This document shows positions 1 to 12,365 of a DNA stretch of 64,000 nt, in pieces (position 1 is the stretch's first letter; each line of letters opens with the position of its first letter). The notes under the pieces were generated by a model that ran no database searches, was not told the DNA's origin, and saw nothing but the letters and a program-made list of their open reading frames with translations. Source of the DNA: Amia ocellicauda. Lineage: Eukaryota > Chordata > Actinopteri > Amiiformes > Amiidae. The stretch is from positions 23,582,417 through 23,646,416 of the forward strand of contig NC_089863.1 in NCBI RefSeq assembly GCF_036373705.1, read 5' to 3'. The translations under genes were made by a program, and so were the position numbers.

Positions 1-3000
1 AATAAGGGACACCCTTCAAGGAGGCGGGGGGAGGGTGTAAGAAATGAAATAATCAATAAAGAACGACAATTAGGCCTAAAGGCTGATTTAATGGTTTGAT
101 TATACTTTATAATATGTATATGTATCCTGTATAAAGCTTATAATCCAATGCACTGCAGTGTTCACTGACGTTTTCACATTTATCAGCGTATTTAAATACG
201 GGGTAGGTAACGGGATCTCTCCGGAGCAGGGCGTCGCATTACGGGGCACCTCCAGCTCGGCAGGTGTCAAGGCGGCAGTGACTTCTTTAAGCAGATTAAC
301 CCATGATTCAAACATTCAATTCAGATCAGAGGGCTGCTTGCTTTGACTTAGCCGGCACGTTTGGGTAAAATGTGCGTAAAGTGCCGGGAATGGGGAGTGC
401 GTCCTTTGGTTACGTTTCAGATGGCTCCAATCGCGCAAACGTCTCCATTTCCCCGACGATCTCAAATCAGGCCCACACCTTGCATTGATCACCAGCTGGC
501 TTGGCGCGTCTGAAAGTAGGGAGACCCTTTTTATGGCTACATGGAATAAATCAACATGTAAATCCACCTCGTCAGACCATAATATATAATAGAGCGCGGC
601 GGGTCTCTCTATGTTTCACTTTCTTTGCGCCAGAGCTGGATGCATTGGTGCCAAGTTGGGTACCGTGTCACTGTTCCCTTACGGACTTCTGTAGCTTCAT
701 GTTCGTGGAGAAACAGCAATGGTCACTAGTTTGGACTTCTTGGACAAGTCACCTGGCCCCTTTTGGATGTGTCTTACTAGATATTGTTTGAATTGGCTTG
801 TTTTCCTCAATACACGATCTTGCTCTGCTTTCCCCCGACGTTTCACCTGTGCGCATTGTCTGTCTCCTCAGTGTATCTTTGTATCATCATTAATATCTTA
901 AATTCTTAGCAATTGCGAGACAGGAAATTGTTTCTGCAACCGGCTGTGGGTTCTTTACGCACAGGTTACTAGATAATTTGATTACTTTTGCATTACAGCA
1001 GAACCAGGGGTTGTAGAGGTAAGCAATTTGCCAGCGTGAATAATTATAAGTGGTGTGTAATGGCAAACTGTGTATTGGTTAAGTTGAATAGTATATCATA
1101 TATTACGTTTTATTTGATTGACTCCTAAAACATGTGACGTCCATGGCACTGCATGCTCATGAGGATGAGTCATTTGTGCTGGAATTGTCTTCTCTGGATC
1201 TAGATGCCATACTGCTCAGTAAAATGAGAGCTCGGTTGCAACAAACACCAGCAGGGTAGGGGGTCCTCCAGGAAGCACTGCTTTCAAACTACTGCATGGA
1301 AGTAATTTTGTATAGCCGTTTCCATGCTGCCCCCTCGCCTCTCCACTTCAGGTCATCGCCCTGGGGTCTTTAATGGGATTTGATGCTAATGGCGCAAACT
1401 GTGTTGGTGTGTTTATGAAGCCCGGCTCCAGTCAATGAATTATGTGAGAATAAAGCGCTAATAGCTTCTCGCTTGGGTTCTGTCGAGGTGTTGCGTTTCC
1501 AATGTGGCATCGATTTCTGTGCGAATGGAACTACTGAACAGCTGACCGTATAGTGTCTGACAGCCATTCCCCAGTCATGCTGTCCTCGGCATCCGTGGCA
1601 GGCCTTCACACAAGGTCCTGGTGCATTTCAAACACATATTTATTCAATGGATGTTTTCCACAACAATGTTTTCTTTCATCGTGATTCGATTTCGTGATCG
1701 TGATATACAATATTACAAAATGCGTGCAGTTTGAACATCGGTTTCGGTACTATACCGTCTTTCTCACAGTTGTAGTTTATTCAGCGTGGGCAGAATACAC
1801 TGTGTTCGCTGTGATTGCAGTTCAGATGTTCATGGACCCTACCCCTACCACTCATGGTGTATTAAACATAAGACTCTACTCTGGGGCACAAGGAAACAAA
1901 ACCGGTGTGTTAAATGCACAAATACCGTCAAGAAACAGAAAGCGACATTGAAATCAGATCGCATCGTGGGTTCAAATGTGTGTGTCCCTTGCTGCAGTCA
2001 CTGACATGAGGGTACCATCTTCAGACTTGAATTGGTTAGCTGTCGTTGCCAAGCTCAGATCTTTGTAAATTGCACCTGTTCGTCCAAATAACCTGTTTAC
2101 TATTGAGGAGAGCGACACCCCCGCCTCCTGCTGGTTCAAAATGATGTTTCACTCAAGTGTTTTTTTCCTTCTATAAGGACAAGTGGCCTAACAAGACAGT
2201 AACTTATTGCTGCTCAGAACATCTGAATGCATCCAAGACTTTTGCAAAGCACCGTCTTTTTAAATAGTTAGTCTAACAAGGAAGTTGGGCAGAAGGATCC
2301 CTCTGATTTAGAAAACTAGTGTTTTATTTTGCTGTTCCTGTACTGCATTAATCAGACCCCCCTGATCAGTACTGTCTTGTACGTCAGAAAAAAGCTAAAG
2401 GTTTCTCAGTGTAACAATGAAGCTTTGATTATTGTATAGATAGTATTGTATCTCACAACACCTTTAGAGAATTGTACCTACCTACCTATTCTCTCGATGC
2501 ACAGACTCAGACTTTAAAGGACAAACTTTGGGAGAATCTAAGACCGTGCTCAAAGTCTTATCTTGTTCTACTAAAGCAGACACATCCTGCACGGCTTAGC
2601 TTTGTTTACCTCACACTTGCAGTCTCAGTTGGGGTCCTGTCCAGCCCCATTTTTATCATTATTAATACATTTAGGTTGCTTTGGGTTTCCTGTAAAAGAT
2701 GCACACTGTGGGATAGATGTATATATGTAAAAAATCCAAATATGTGAGGCCTTGGATTAGTCTAAGCCTGTGCTGGAAGTGCACAAGGGCGTTGGGTTTG
2801 GGGATGGTTGTTATGATGTGCAGATAATTACTCCTTTCTCTTGGTATTCACAGCACGGCAGTCAGATCCACTGTAATTCATTCCCCCAGAGGTCTGTATG
2901 GTTAAGTTCATTGCATTATACATAATACACAAACTGCAATTACTGTAATGTGTCTTCTTGCAAAATGTAGGCGTTACTGACGCCTAGTGGCGGCACACGA

Positions 3001-3056
3001 TACGACATGCTCTGGTTTAAATGAGTTGCAAACAGGCAGTGTTTACTGGAGCAGTA
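1..3056. other. Non-coding stretch, no gene seen
   Basis: Open frames here are short, lack a plausible domain, and have no neighbouring splice-consistent partners. The only recognisable item is a MITE fragment near 1226-1281, listed separately. Confidence 0.6.
1226..1281. repeat. Fragment of hAT-type MITE (right half)
   Basis: The segment carries the family's diagnostic words ACCAGCAGGGTAGGGGGTCC and a terminal CACTG. It matches the right arm of the complete MITE at 16255-16583. The left arm is absent, so this is a decayed or truncated copy. Confidence 0.6.
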
Positions 3057-4297
3057 GAAAGACAAGATATAAAATAAAGGAAAACCCAACATAAAGTGTC
3101 TCAGTGAGGTGTTGGGCACCACGAGCCGCCAGAACAGCTTCAATGCTCTTGGCACAGATCGTACGAGTCTCTGGACTCTACTGGAGGGATGAACACCGTT
3201 CTTCCAAAAGTTATTCCCTCATTTGGGGTTTTGATGATGGTGGTGGAGAGCGCTGTCTGACACGTCGGTCCAGAATCTCCCATAGGTGTTCAATTGGGTT
3301 GAGATCTGGTGACTGTGAAGGCCATAGCATATGAATCGCATCATTTTCATCCTCATCACACCATTCAGTGACCCTCATGCCCTGTGGATGGGGCATTGTC
3401 GTCCTGGAAGAGACCACTCCCATCAGGAGAGAAGTGTTTCACCATAGGATAAAGGTGATCACTCAGAATAACTCTGTAATGATTTGCAGTGACCCTTCAC
3501 TCTAAGGGGACAAGTGGACCCAAACCATGCCAGGAAAATGCCCCCCACAGCATAACAGAGCCTCCGGACCCCCTCACTGTAGGGGTCCAGCAGTCAGGCC
3601 TGTCCCGTTCTCTTGGTGTCCCACACATGCCCGCTTGTCCAGAATATGATGAAGGATGACTCATCTGACCAGATCACTTTTTTCCACATCTCTGTAGACC
3701 AGTGCCTATGGTTTTTGCCCCACTGAACACTCAGATGTGCATTTGTCTTTGTAATGAGGGGTTTCTGCACTGCAGCCCTGCTATAATATCCTCTCTGTGT
3801 CGTTCTGGACGGACTGTTCTTGCTGACAGTCTGATCACGTCCTGCATTGACATTCTCAGACACCTGGGAAAGAGCTGCTCTTCTGTTTGTCCTTACATAT
3901 GGCACTAATGCAAGAGCATCACGGTCAACGAATGCACGCTTTCCACCACAATTTCCAACCCTGTTTACTGATGTCTTTCTCATAGATCTCAATGCAGATG
4001 TAACTTTAGTCTCTGTTCCTATTGAAACACTGTGCAGTTGAGCGTCTGTGTGTCTGAAGCTCCTGCCATTCGTGCCCCAATAATGACCCCTCTTTCAAAG
4101 TCACTGAGATCCTTTCCTCTTGCCATCTTGATCCAAAATCGAGGTCAACTGGGCTGCTCAGCATTTGTACACATGCCACAGAGCATGATGGGATGTTAAT
4201 TGCTTAATTGTATCATGCAGTGCACCTGTTTGGAGGCATCTGCATTCGTTATGTTCCACCACTCATTTATTCAGATTTTTCCTTCGTTACCAGTCTG
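3057..4297 (-). mobile_element. Decayed Tc1/mariner DNA transposon, family A
   Basis: The element is about 1.24 kb, with imperfect terminal inverted repeats next to TA dinucleotides at both ends. The minus strand keeps broken pieces of a Tc1 transposase. Around 3992-3594 lie the helix-turn-helix side and the first catalytic block (VIWSDESSF). Around 3423-3211 lies the third block ([15 protein letters not shown]), which carries the catalytic E. The frame is interrupted between these pieces, so no full transposase can be made. An internally deleted relative lies at 31351-32163. Confidence 0.85.
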
Positions 4298-7200
4298 TAT
4301 ATTGATAGGTTGTTACAACAGTCATGCTTCATAGAGAATTAGATTTTTTTTAAACATATTTGCTACCCAGGGAAGTGATGGGTGCTAAATTAATACAGGA
4401 AGAGAGAGTGAAGTTGTTGCTTTTTTATGTATGGGAGGGAAGGAGTTTTATATTGAGGCGTTGCTGCAGAACTGAATGAACAAAATACAATAAAGACTCA
4501 GATTGATCACAAACACATTTTCTATACTCAGCATCAATAATAATAATATGAATTTTATGTTACATATTTCATACATCACCTTTCCAGGCAAAGCATCAGA
4601 AAACGCTTAACATGTCAAATAACAACGCAGTAACAGCACAGATATAGAGAGAACGTACAAACAAGTGGGAACAAATGAAGAAAATGCCTTTTTAGAAAGA
4701 AAAGTCTTAAAACAAGATTTAAAAGCACTTTAAAAACCCTGATTTCTAGCGGAATTGTGTTCAATACAGCTCCCAGCCCACAGGAGGGACACAGAGGAGT
4801 CTGGGAGCAGTGGAGTGAAGACTATAGCTCTCAGGGCTTTGGAGGATAAAATATCAGTGAGGTAAAGCGGAGCAGTGCTTACAGATGTGCACATTTAAAA
4901 TTAGTTCGCATTAAATGAAAGAATGATGTCCCAATTTAACACAAAAGGCCATAATTTATTTCCGTTATTTCTAATTCTGGAGCTGTGAAAAGTTTCTACA
5001 GAACAACGTCAATCACTGGCGAATACATATATCGATTTATTTACACATATTTACTTATTCTAACAAATAATATTGAATAAGGGGTATCAGTAATAAAGCG
5101 AAGCATCCGCGGCTGCTGCTCTTAATCAATGCGCCTTCATACAATGAGTAATTTAGATGAATCGTCAGATTATTAATCATTAAGTGGTTTAATGATGAAG
5201 ACTACATCGCCACCTTGTGCTAGGAAGGATGAAGTGCAGCCTAAGAAACCACTTACAATCAGTAATGTCAGGCAACTATGGCAATTCTGTGATGCAACTT
5301 TAATAAAACGTGTGTGGATTCCGTGAAAACAAACCAGTTCCACAAAACTCCCTCTTTCTGTAACAGTTTATTGATAATATTGCACGATGAGGTGGTACAA
5401 CAAGGTTTACTGAACAAAAAAATAAGCATTTTCTGGAAGGAAATAAACCAATCATTCCTCTGTATCTCCTATTGAGTGATTAAGTGCTTCCATTTGTATT
5501 CCAAAGTGCATTCTAATAAGAAGAAAATGTACAACAACACACAGAAACATCACTGACCAAGATCACAGAGAGAGACAGTGAAGAGCACACAATGAAGACA
5601 AATAAAAACACATGCATAGTACAATTCAGTTTTAAGTAGTGTCCCGGGAGTCAAAATGGACATGTAATATGACACATTTTAAAGGGCAAATTCTGCATTC
5701 ACAACATATAGACAGGAGGCACTCTTGGCATGGTAGGGTCTAGTTTTTGTGTCTTAGGTCGACTATAATAAAAGGCCTTCCCAGTGCAAAGGCTGCTCAG
5801 ATCTAACGCCAGGATGGATCTCTCACGTTGGAAAGAAATTAAATAATCTCACTCTACAAGGCCTCAAACTTAAGTTAAAGTGAAAGAGTATGTGTGAAAG
5901 CTGTTTTGAAAAACAGACAAACAATAAAAAAACTTTCTTTGGCCAACTTGCTCTTTCAAAATCAATAGGTAAGGGCAAGCTGTGAACTGGAACGACTACC
6001 GTGTTCAATTCTGCAGGCATGTCGGGCCGCAGGTTTCAGACTGGCCCCAATGTCGTGTTTTAACCGGCGACAGCACTAGTGTAAACAAATCAGTGTTACC
6101 AAGGAACAAGGATGCAAATAATCAAAGGTTATGTATACAGCGAGCATCCCTTCCCTGGAAATCTACCCTTTGCGGTTCAGCCGTGAAGGTTTTTCTTTTT
6201 CTTTCTACTTCAGAGCCCTTGTACAGACTCCATAGTGAGGCACAGACTACACTGGACATTGTGAACTGATAGGATTTAATATTTATCTAGTGGTTACGAT
6301 GTAATGAGGTTAAAGGATAAGACTGTCCTGTTTTTTGGGTTTATTTCAAAATATCTATTTCCTCATTATAACATCTTAAGACAGTCACGTTTCTCAAACT
6401 CATGCTGCATTAACAGGAGACAGCAAACAATGACTGCACTAGCGAGATTTCAAAAAAGAACCAAGACATGAAAGTGCAGATTTAAAAAAAAAATACCTCT
6501 ATCGTGCCGGGGTGATTATATTTCAACAGCTCTTATAAATCGGATGGATTTTCAGCAATACGACGTAGATAGTTTATTTTAAGTGTAGTGTAAGAGTATA
6601 TAAGATTATAATACATTCAGTTTCCTATGCAAAACATATTGGTGTGACTTAGTCAAAGCATAACAGAAGTTAAAGAACAAGAGATTTCAACAGAACTGCA
6701 GTTTGTAGTGAATATCTAGAACTGGGAATCAGACTCAATTCAACATCGGAACCATCAGGACAGTTTAAAAAGGTCTACTAAATGACTACAGCTTTTTTCC
6801 TCTGAAGAAGATTGCATCGGTATTCCAGGATGCAATCTCTTTCAGTTTCCAGTCCAGTCTGGTTTCGATATTACGCTTCACTTGCGCAATATCGTAATTT
6901 TTTTATTGATTTTGAGAATGTAGTGTACATCTAGTGGGGCCTTTGTTATTATTCTGTCATTAAGAGCCACATAACGAAGGAGAGGTTTTTGTAGTGTTTT
7001 AGTTTTAAACTTCCCTAGCCACACAAAAGATATACGTCAACAAGAAGCCAGTGCAAATCAGGTCAATAAAGAGATCTACACATGGAACTGCATATTCATA
7101 TTTTTCAGAGCTTTGTAACGGTTTCCTTTTTGCTGTTTTGTTGCCCAACAGAAGAGGCGTCACACAGTTTTGCACAAAGTGATGGCTGCTTTGTTCAAAT

Positions 7201-8305
7201 TAGTGTTACAGAGATATACTGTCACACAGCCTCACACTCAGATGACACAACGGGGTTAGTGTTTGTAGGGATGAATAGCTTACAATGAACAAACACGCCA
7301 GAGCTCCGAAGAGCATCCGTTTCAGTTTCTGTGTGCAGAGGAAGAGGAGGCAAGCACTTTCCCCCAGCAGTGTGAAGAAACGTGTTCAAAACGGCTGGCG
7401 AGTTTCCTAAAGCAGACGGATTCGTAGTGCTGTTTGGTAATAAACTACCAGCATCAGGCTATATTCAACAGATCAGAAACATGAGACTCGGAGATTTGGT
7501 TACATACTGAGAGAAGGCAGAGACTGGCTGCTTTGGAGGAGTAATTCAGATCATTGGCCGTTTCCTGTCATTATCGTTCGCTCTGGATGGCATGTTTTAA
7601 TTGGAGTGTCCGCTCAGCCAGGTTTTCTCAGTGTTTACTGGCAGGAAGTCGACAAGGGAATTAATCTGTGGCGCACAGTGCTTTTTGGCTCGTTCGTAAA
7701 GCACTGAGGTCCAACTTGGGACAAATGGTCTGGAGAAAAGAGGCATATTTCAATGTCTGAAGGCTAGTATGAGACCTGTTCTTTTAATAGATGTGTTGAG
7801 TGCAAATCCCAACTGGAAGGAGCCCTAGTGTTCAGATTGTGGAGTATTAGGAATCCGTGACCTCTGTTGATCACGTGAAACTATAGACTACCTGGAAGTC
7901 TGGCGAAATTGAACTGGTTTCGGTTCAAAATGTATAATGCATCCTAATGACTGTCAAAATGTGTATTTCCCATAATGCAAAGCAGGCTCTGAGACATAGT
8001 TAATTAGTCCATAAAGTATTTTCTTTGGGGGGTGGGCGGTGGGAAGCTAAATTACTGATGAATCGAGAAACACGCCAATGGTGTAAACTACTCCGTCACA
8101 AGCTGTCATCTGTAAAGACCCTCGCTCACCCTTGGATTCCTAGAAAAGCTTTCCTAACAGCTTTTTTTTTTTAGCTTTTAACAGCCTCTCCTGTGCTGTA
8201 AAAAGTGGGCGGGCGCTCAGGAAAGGGAGAGGGGTGGGAGCGGTGGGGCGGTGGCGGTTACATTCTCAGTTCTGAGAGGGACGGTGGGGGGGGGGGGTAT
8301 CCAGA
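4298..8305. other. Gene-free interval, possibly part 3' UTR of the downstream minus-strand gene
   Basis: No coding region is supported. The far 3' UTR of the rapunzel-like gene at 8306-8986 may run into this interval on the minus strand. A possible minus-strand polyadenylation signal (TTTATT on the plus strand) occurs near 5371, but its link to the gene is unproven. Confidence 0.4.
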
Positions 8306-8986
8306 TCACTTGCACATCCTCAGCACCTCCTGCATGCGCCTCTGCACGTCCTCCATCTTCTCGGTCCACTCTTCGCTCAGCCCCTCCTCGTCGTCGCCCA
8401 CCACGGCCGCGTAGCCCATGAGTGCGATCAGCCCGATGCAGAACAGGTAGGTGAGCCGGGTGCAGAGGCGCTCCATGGCCCTGCGGTCCCCCCCCGAGTG
8501 CTTCATGTACACCTCCAGGATGGGCTTGCTGAAGAGCTTGGGTTTGCCCATGACGCCGTCGTACAGCGAGTGCAGGTTCTGGTCGCCCAGGTCGTTGCTG
8601 TAGCTCTCCTCGAAATCCTCCCTCTTGCGGCCCTGCAGGTCGGGCCGGGCCTCCACCAGCTCCATGAACTTGCGGAACTGGTTCTTGAGGTTCTCCTCCA
8701 CCTTGGAGTACTGGCCGTCCACGGTCTCCTTCTTGATCTGCAGCAGGGCATTGCGGTTCTGCTGCGACAGGTCTTCCAGGGCTCGGTTGACACTGTTGAA
8801 CTCCCTCTTGAGGGTCTGGATCTCCTCATCGTCGATCTGGTGCAGCACTACGCGGATGAGCGAGCCCGCGATGCCGAAGATGGGATTGACCACGGCGGCC
8901 GCCGACGAGATGGTGGCCACACACTCCAGCACCTTCACAATGCCCCTCTTCAGCTTGTCACGGTCTTCCTGGATGTCGTCGGACAT
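8306..8986 (-). CDS. rpz-like: Rapunzel-family protein (copy 1)
   Basis: This single coding exon encodes 226 aa, close to the usual length of zebrafish rapunzel proteins. In zebrafish this family is linked to fin and skeletal growth; its molecular activity is not established. The sequence has an N-terminal hydrophobic stretch (residues about 20-48, with the VNPIFGIAGSLI motif). A charged helical middle follows, with the family-typical SQQNRNALLQIKKET and EENLKNQFRKFMELVEARP. A second hydrophobic segment lies near residues 185-203 (LFCIGLIALMGYAAV), then an acidic tail. The ATG lies 11 bases after a splice acceptor with a long pyrimidine tract on the minus strand (exon edge about 8997), so an untranslated upstream exon is expected. 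A paralogue lies 2.7 kb upstream on the same strand. Which zebrafish rpz gene is the orthologue cannot be settled here. Confidence 0.9.
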   Translation of the reverse strand: MSDDIQEDRDKLKRGIVKVLECVATISSAAAVVNPIFGIAGSLIRVVLHQIDDEEIQTLKREFNSVNRALEDLSQQNRNALLQIKKETVDGQYSKVEENLKNQFRKFMELVEARPDLQGRKREDFEESYSNDLGDQNLHSLYDGVMGKPKLFSKPILEVYMKHSGGDRRAMERLCTRLTYLFCIGLIALMGYAAVVGDDEEGLSEEWTEKMEDVQRRMQEVLRMCK

Positions 8987-9000
8987 GGCTTCCTAGGCTG

Positions 9001-11277
9001 GGGAGAGGAGAGGGGGGGGAAGAAAACAAAAAAAGGGTTTATGGACGGATCAGAGGCTCCAGAAGGATATGAGGATACGAGTACAGTGTGATAAGGGCAG
9101 GTGAAAAACCCATGACAAAGGACAGTATATGGATGCTTACATCACAAGAAAACTGCTGAATCGTCACTGTAGTAAAGGGGAACACTAAATATTTGGCAAT
9201 TTCTTCTTCTTCTTGGACACCAATTCATATAATCCAATGGTACTGAAGGAGCCCCAATCCTGCTGGTTTTTGTTCCAATCGAGCTCTCAATTACTTATTG
9301 ACCCTTAATTGAAAATATTTTTTGCCAACATTTGACTTGTTAAATTGTGTAATTGATAAAAAGTTGGCTCCTTAATAAGATAATAAAGTTCCTTATGCAA
9401 TTGTATACTTAATTTAAACCCCCTACTTAAAATAATTAAAAGGCTCTGATATAGGAAATTATCGGTTCAATTAAGGGTTCAATAAGGCTTCTCAATTAAA
9501 TACATAAATAAAAAGAGCTCTCAATAAAAACAGACTGAAACTCATCCCATATCTCATGTAATTTTGGTTAAGGTCAAGTAACTGGCAGAACCAGCACCTC
9601 ATCTTAAAGCTGATTTAGGTTTCATCTGGCTGTTAGTGTTGGTTTTATATCATCTTAAAAAAATGAAAATAAAATGAAAATAATCTCGTCCACAAAGCTA
9701 ATTCCTCCGATCTTGCTGTGGCTGTTAACCTCTACACCTCATTAGTGAGAGGGCAGCACCTGCCGTACAGCTGGCTGCGTAGTTCCCTGCAAACTGACAG
9801 GGAGGATACAAAAGTATTCTTAATATGCATGACTGTACTGGCTGTGCTTTTAACCTGGAAATGTAAAAATACAGAAGAATACACATAATCACAGCAAATA
9901 TCCGTTACCAGTACAGAAATCTCAATGTCATCTTTGTGAATCGGTAGGAAAAATATATATTAGGGGAAAAAAAGACTGAATAGTCCCTGTGAATAGTTGA
10001 ATGAAACCTGAATGAAAAGCTGCCCCACAAAGAGAAAAGTTTATACAGTCTCATGTCTCCCAGACAAGAAGGAACACATTCTGGGACAACCAAACAGACC
10101 TGAGAGGTCAGCCCCGCCCTCCAGGGAAACAGGTGCAAACACCCTGGCCGTCAACAACGGACCAATCACGGACGTCATGCAGAAACAACAGCACAGCACA
10201 GCACATGCACAGGCGGGAGTGAAAGCAAATGAGCACAAACGGCAATGTGAAAAGAGGTTGGATTGATCCCGTCAGATATTTGCTTACTGCATATAAGATT
10301 ACATTAGGAATCACATGTGGAACCAGCCAATCACAGAGCAGCGTTTCCAAAACATCCTCTTATCTTGTGTACGAACGTCACCATACACATCTGTTGTTAA
10401 TAGTTTAACCAGCATGAAAACACAACACAGACCAGCTACTGTAAGTCGGTGACCACGGAGCCTGGACAGGAACATTTTGAGACGGAGAGAAATTGAATGA
10501 ACATGTATGTTTCTTCCACTGTAACGATATTTGGGTGTCTAATCCTTTCTCGTGAGGTATATAATGAGTGAATAGGTTGTGTGAAAGGTGTCTCTTATCG
10601 TACAAGCAATGTAATTTCTCACAGTTTGTATAGTTGTCTCAGCTTTGCTTCATGGTCCTCACATCCAAACTGTATGAGATGACATCTCTTATACAGTAAG
10701 AGACATTTCATACAACGTATTCACTTATAATACAGACTTTAGAGAGAGGCCTTTTTGAGACCCATGACCACTATTGATGGTAAATGCAGATTACGTACAG
10801 ACAGTAGCTAAACTAACAACTCCACCCAGATTAGCAGCTGAAAGAATTGGCAGGGGGATGCATATTTCGGTGCACTAACCTAAGAGTATAATGATCTTGG
10901 GATCTATGTGCAACACTTATTTAAGTCGCCCCCGATTCGGTCTGAGAAGAGTTTTCAGAAGCTTTTTGTTCTGCTGAAAATAATCCAAACAAAAACTGAA
11001 GATCAAGACGAAAAGATGGAATACTGCATTAGGAATAAAATATATTGGGCGACACTAAATGAAACATCCTGGTCACAACACTTAACTAGATTGATTTAAC
11101 CATTTTGGGTGTTGCAAGAGATTTCCAGTCCATATTTTAGAGGTATTAGACATCCAGCAAAACAGAAGAAGAAGAGGAAGAGAAAGAAGAAATGTGATGA
11201 TACATTTCTATCATATATATATAAACTCGTGAAATGAACATGCAGGCACAACCGAGGGCATTAGGATCTCATCCTGT
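9001..11277. other. Spacer and 5' intron between the two rapunzel-like genes
   Basis: No coding exon is supported. The interval must hold the upstream untranslated exon(s) and promoter of the 8306-8986 gene, but I cannot place them. It also contains a degraded hAT-type MITE near 9245-9505. Confidence 0.5.
9245..9505. repeat. Degraded hAT-type MITE
   Basis: The left arm keeps CCTGCTGGTTTTTGTTCCAA and GAGCTCTCAATTACTTA. An inverted CAATTAAGGGTTCAAT arm follows about 200 bases later. These match the family of the intact copy at 16255-16583, but both termini are eroded, so the boundaries are approximate. Confidence 0.5.
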
Positions 11278-11283
11278 TTATTA
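11278..11283 (-). promoter_or_regulatory. Polyadenylation signal for rapunzel-like copy 2
   Basis: TTTATT on the plus strand reads AATAAA on the minus strand. It lies about 360 bases downstream of the stop codon at 11640, a plausible 3' UTR length. Confidence 0.5.
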
Positions 11284-11639
11284 ACAAAAAAAAAAATGAC
11301 AGACAGGAACAGCATCGGAGTAGTTCAAAATAAAAACAGAGCAAATATTACAAAGTGGCTGCGGTGCAACGGTCTATACAGCTCTTCGGCTTTCCGGGAA
11401 GGTTTTTCCGTTTTCATTCTTATCAGTAGTTGGAATGTAAAGAGAACTGTGCAAAGAATTGCAGGGGTGGATGAGCATCTTTGGACTTAAGACTTTGGGA
11501 ACATCAGGGGGAAAAAAAACAAACAGCAATACAGCTCGAGCGACCTGTGTAAGAAAGGGCAGTCTGAAGCGGACGCCGCCTCCTGGGCTTTCCAGACGGA
11601 GGCAGATGTCTCTCTCTCTCTCCATGCGGCACTGCGGTC

Positions 11640-12314
11640 TCAATGACATTGACTCAGGACCTCCTGCATCTTGGCTTGGATGTCCACCACCCTCTGGGTC
11701 CACTTGCACTTCACGTCGTCCTCGTCGTCCTCGATGACGGCGGTGTAGGCCATGAGCGAGATGAGCCCGATGTGGAACAGGTTGGTCAGGTGGGAGCACC
11801 TCTGCTCCATGACCTTGATGTTGCCGTCGCAGTGCTCCATGTAGACCTTCAGCAGAGGCCTCCCGAAGGCCCGGCGCGTCCCCATCACCCCGTAGTAGAA
11901 CACGTCCAGGCTCAGCTCGCCCTTGTCTCTCTCGTACGTGTCCTGGAAGTCCTGCAAGTGGCTCTCCTTGTGTTCCGGGTCGGTCTTCACCATTTCTACC
12001 ATGCTGCTGAAGGCCTGGTACTGGTGTTTGAGGTACTCCTCGTACTTGGAGAAGGTCTCGTGGATCTCGTCGATGCGTATCTGCTTCAGGGTCTGCCTGT
12101 TCTGCTGCGAGATGCTCTCCAGCTTGGTGTGGACCGTCTGGAACTCCTCCTCCAGGGCGTTGGCCTCCTCGTCGTAGACGCCCTTCCGCACGACGGCCAC
12201 CAGGGAGGTGACGATGCCAAAGAGGGGGTCGATGGAGGTGGCGAAGGAGGAGACTTTCTCCACGCAAGACAGCACCTTGGCGGCCGTCTTCCTGATGTTC
12301 TCGGTGTCGCCCAT
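11640..12314 (-). CDS. rpz-like: Rapunzel-family protein (copy 2)
   Basis: The coding exon encodes 224 aa, starting at the Met of MGDTENIRKTAAKVLSC. The open frame continues upstream to 12455, but a splice acceptor (CTTTCAG on the minus strand, exon edge about 12358) lies in that extension. The internal ATG also aligns with the start of copy 1. Both family hydrophobic segments are present: SIDPLFGIVTSLVAVV near residues 25-45 and LFHIGLISLMAYTAV near 185-200. The middle has the family pattern SQQNRQTLKQIR followed by a charged helix and a DDEDD acidic patch. It is clearly paralogous to the 8306-8986 gene: same strand, same single-coding-exon layout, same spacing of segments. Function can only be inferred from the family. 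Confidence 0.9.
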   Translation of the reverse strand: MGDTENIRKTAAKVLSCVEKVSSFATSIDPLFGIVTSLVAVVRKGVYDEEANALEEEFQTVHTKLESISQQNRQTLKQIRIDEIHETFSKYEEYLKHQYQAFSSMVEMVKTDPEHKESHLQDFQDTYERDKGELSLDVFYYGVMGTRRAFGRPLLKVYMEHCDGNIKVMEQRCSHLTNLFHIGLISLMAYTAVIEDDEDDVKCKWTQRVVDIQAKMQEVLSQCH

Positions 12315-12365
12315 GGCCAGGCCAGACGGGGAGCGGAGTCTCTTCCCTGCAGTCGGACCTGAAAG

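Noticed and set aside
8498-9091. Long plus-strand open frame opposite rapunzel-like copy 1
   Set aside because: It is the antisense shadow of a GC-rich coding exon, Leu/Val-rich and without a domain.
11643-12362. 239-codon plus-strand frame opposite rapunzel-like copy 2
   Set aside because: Antisense shadow of the real minus-strand exon.
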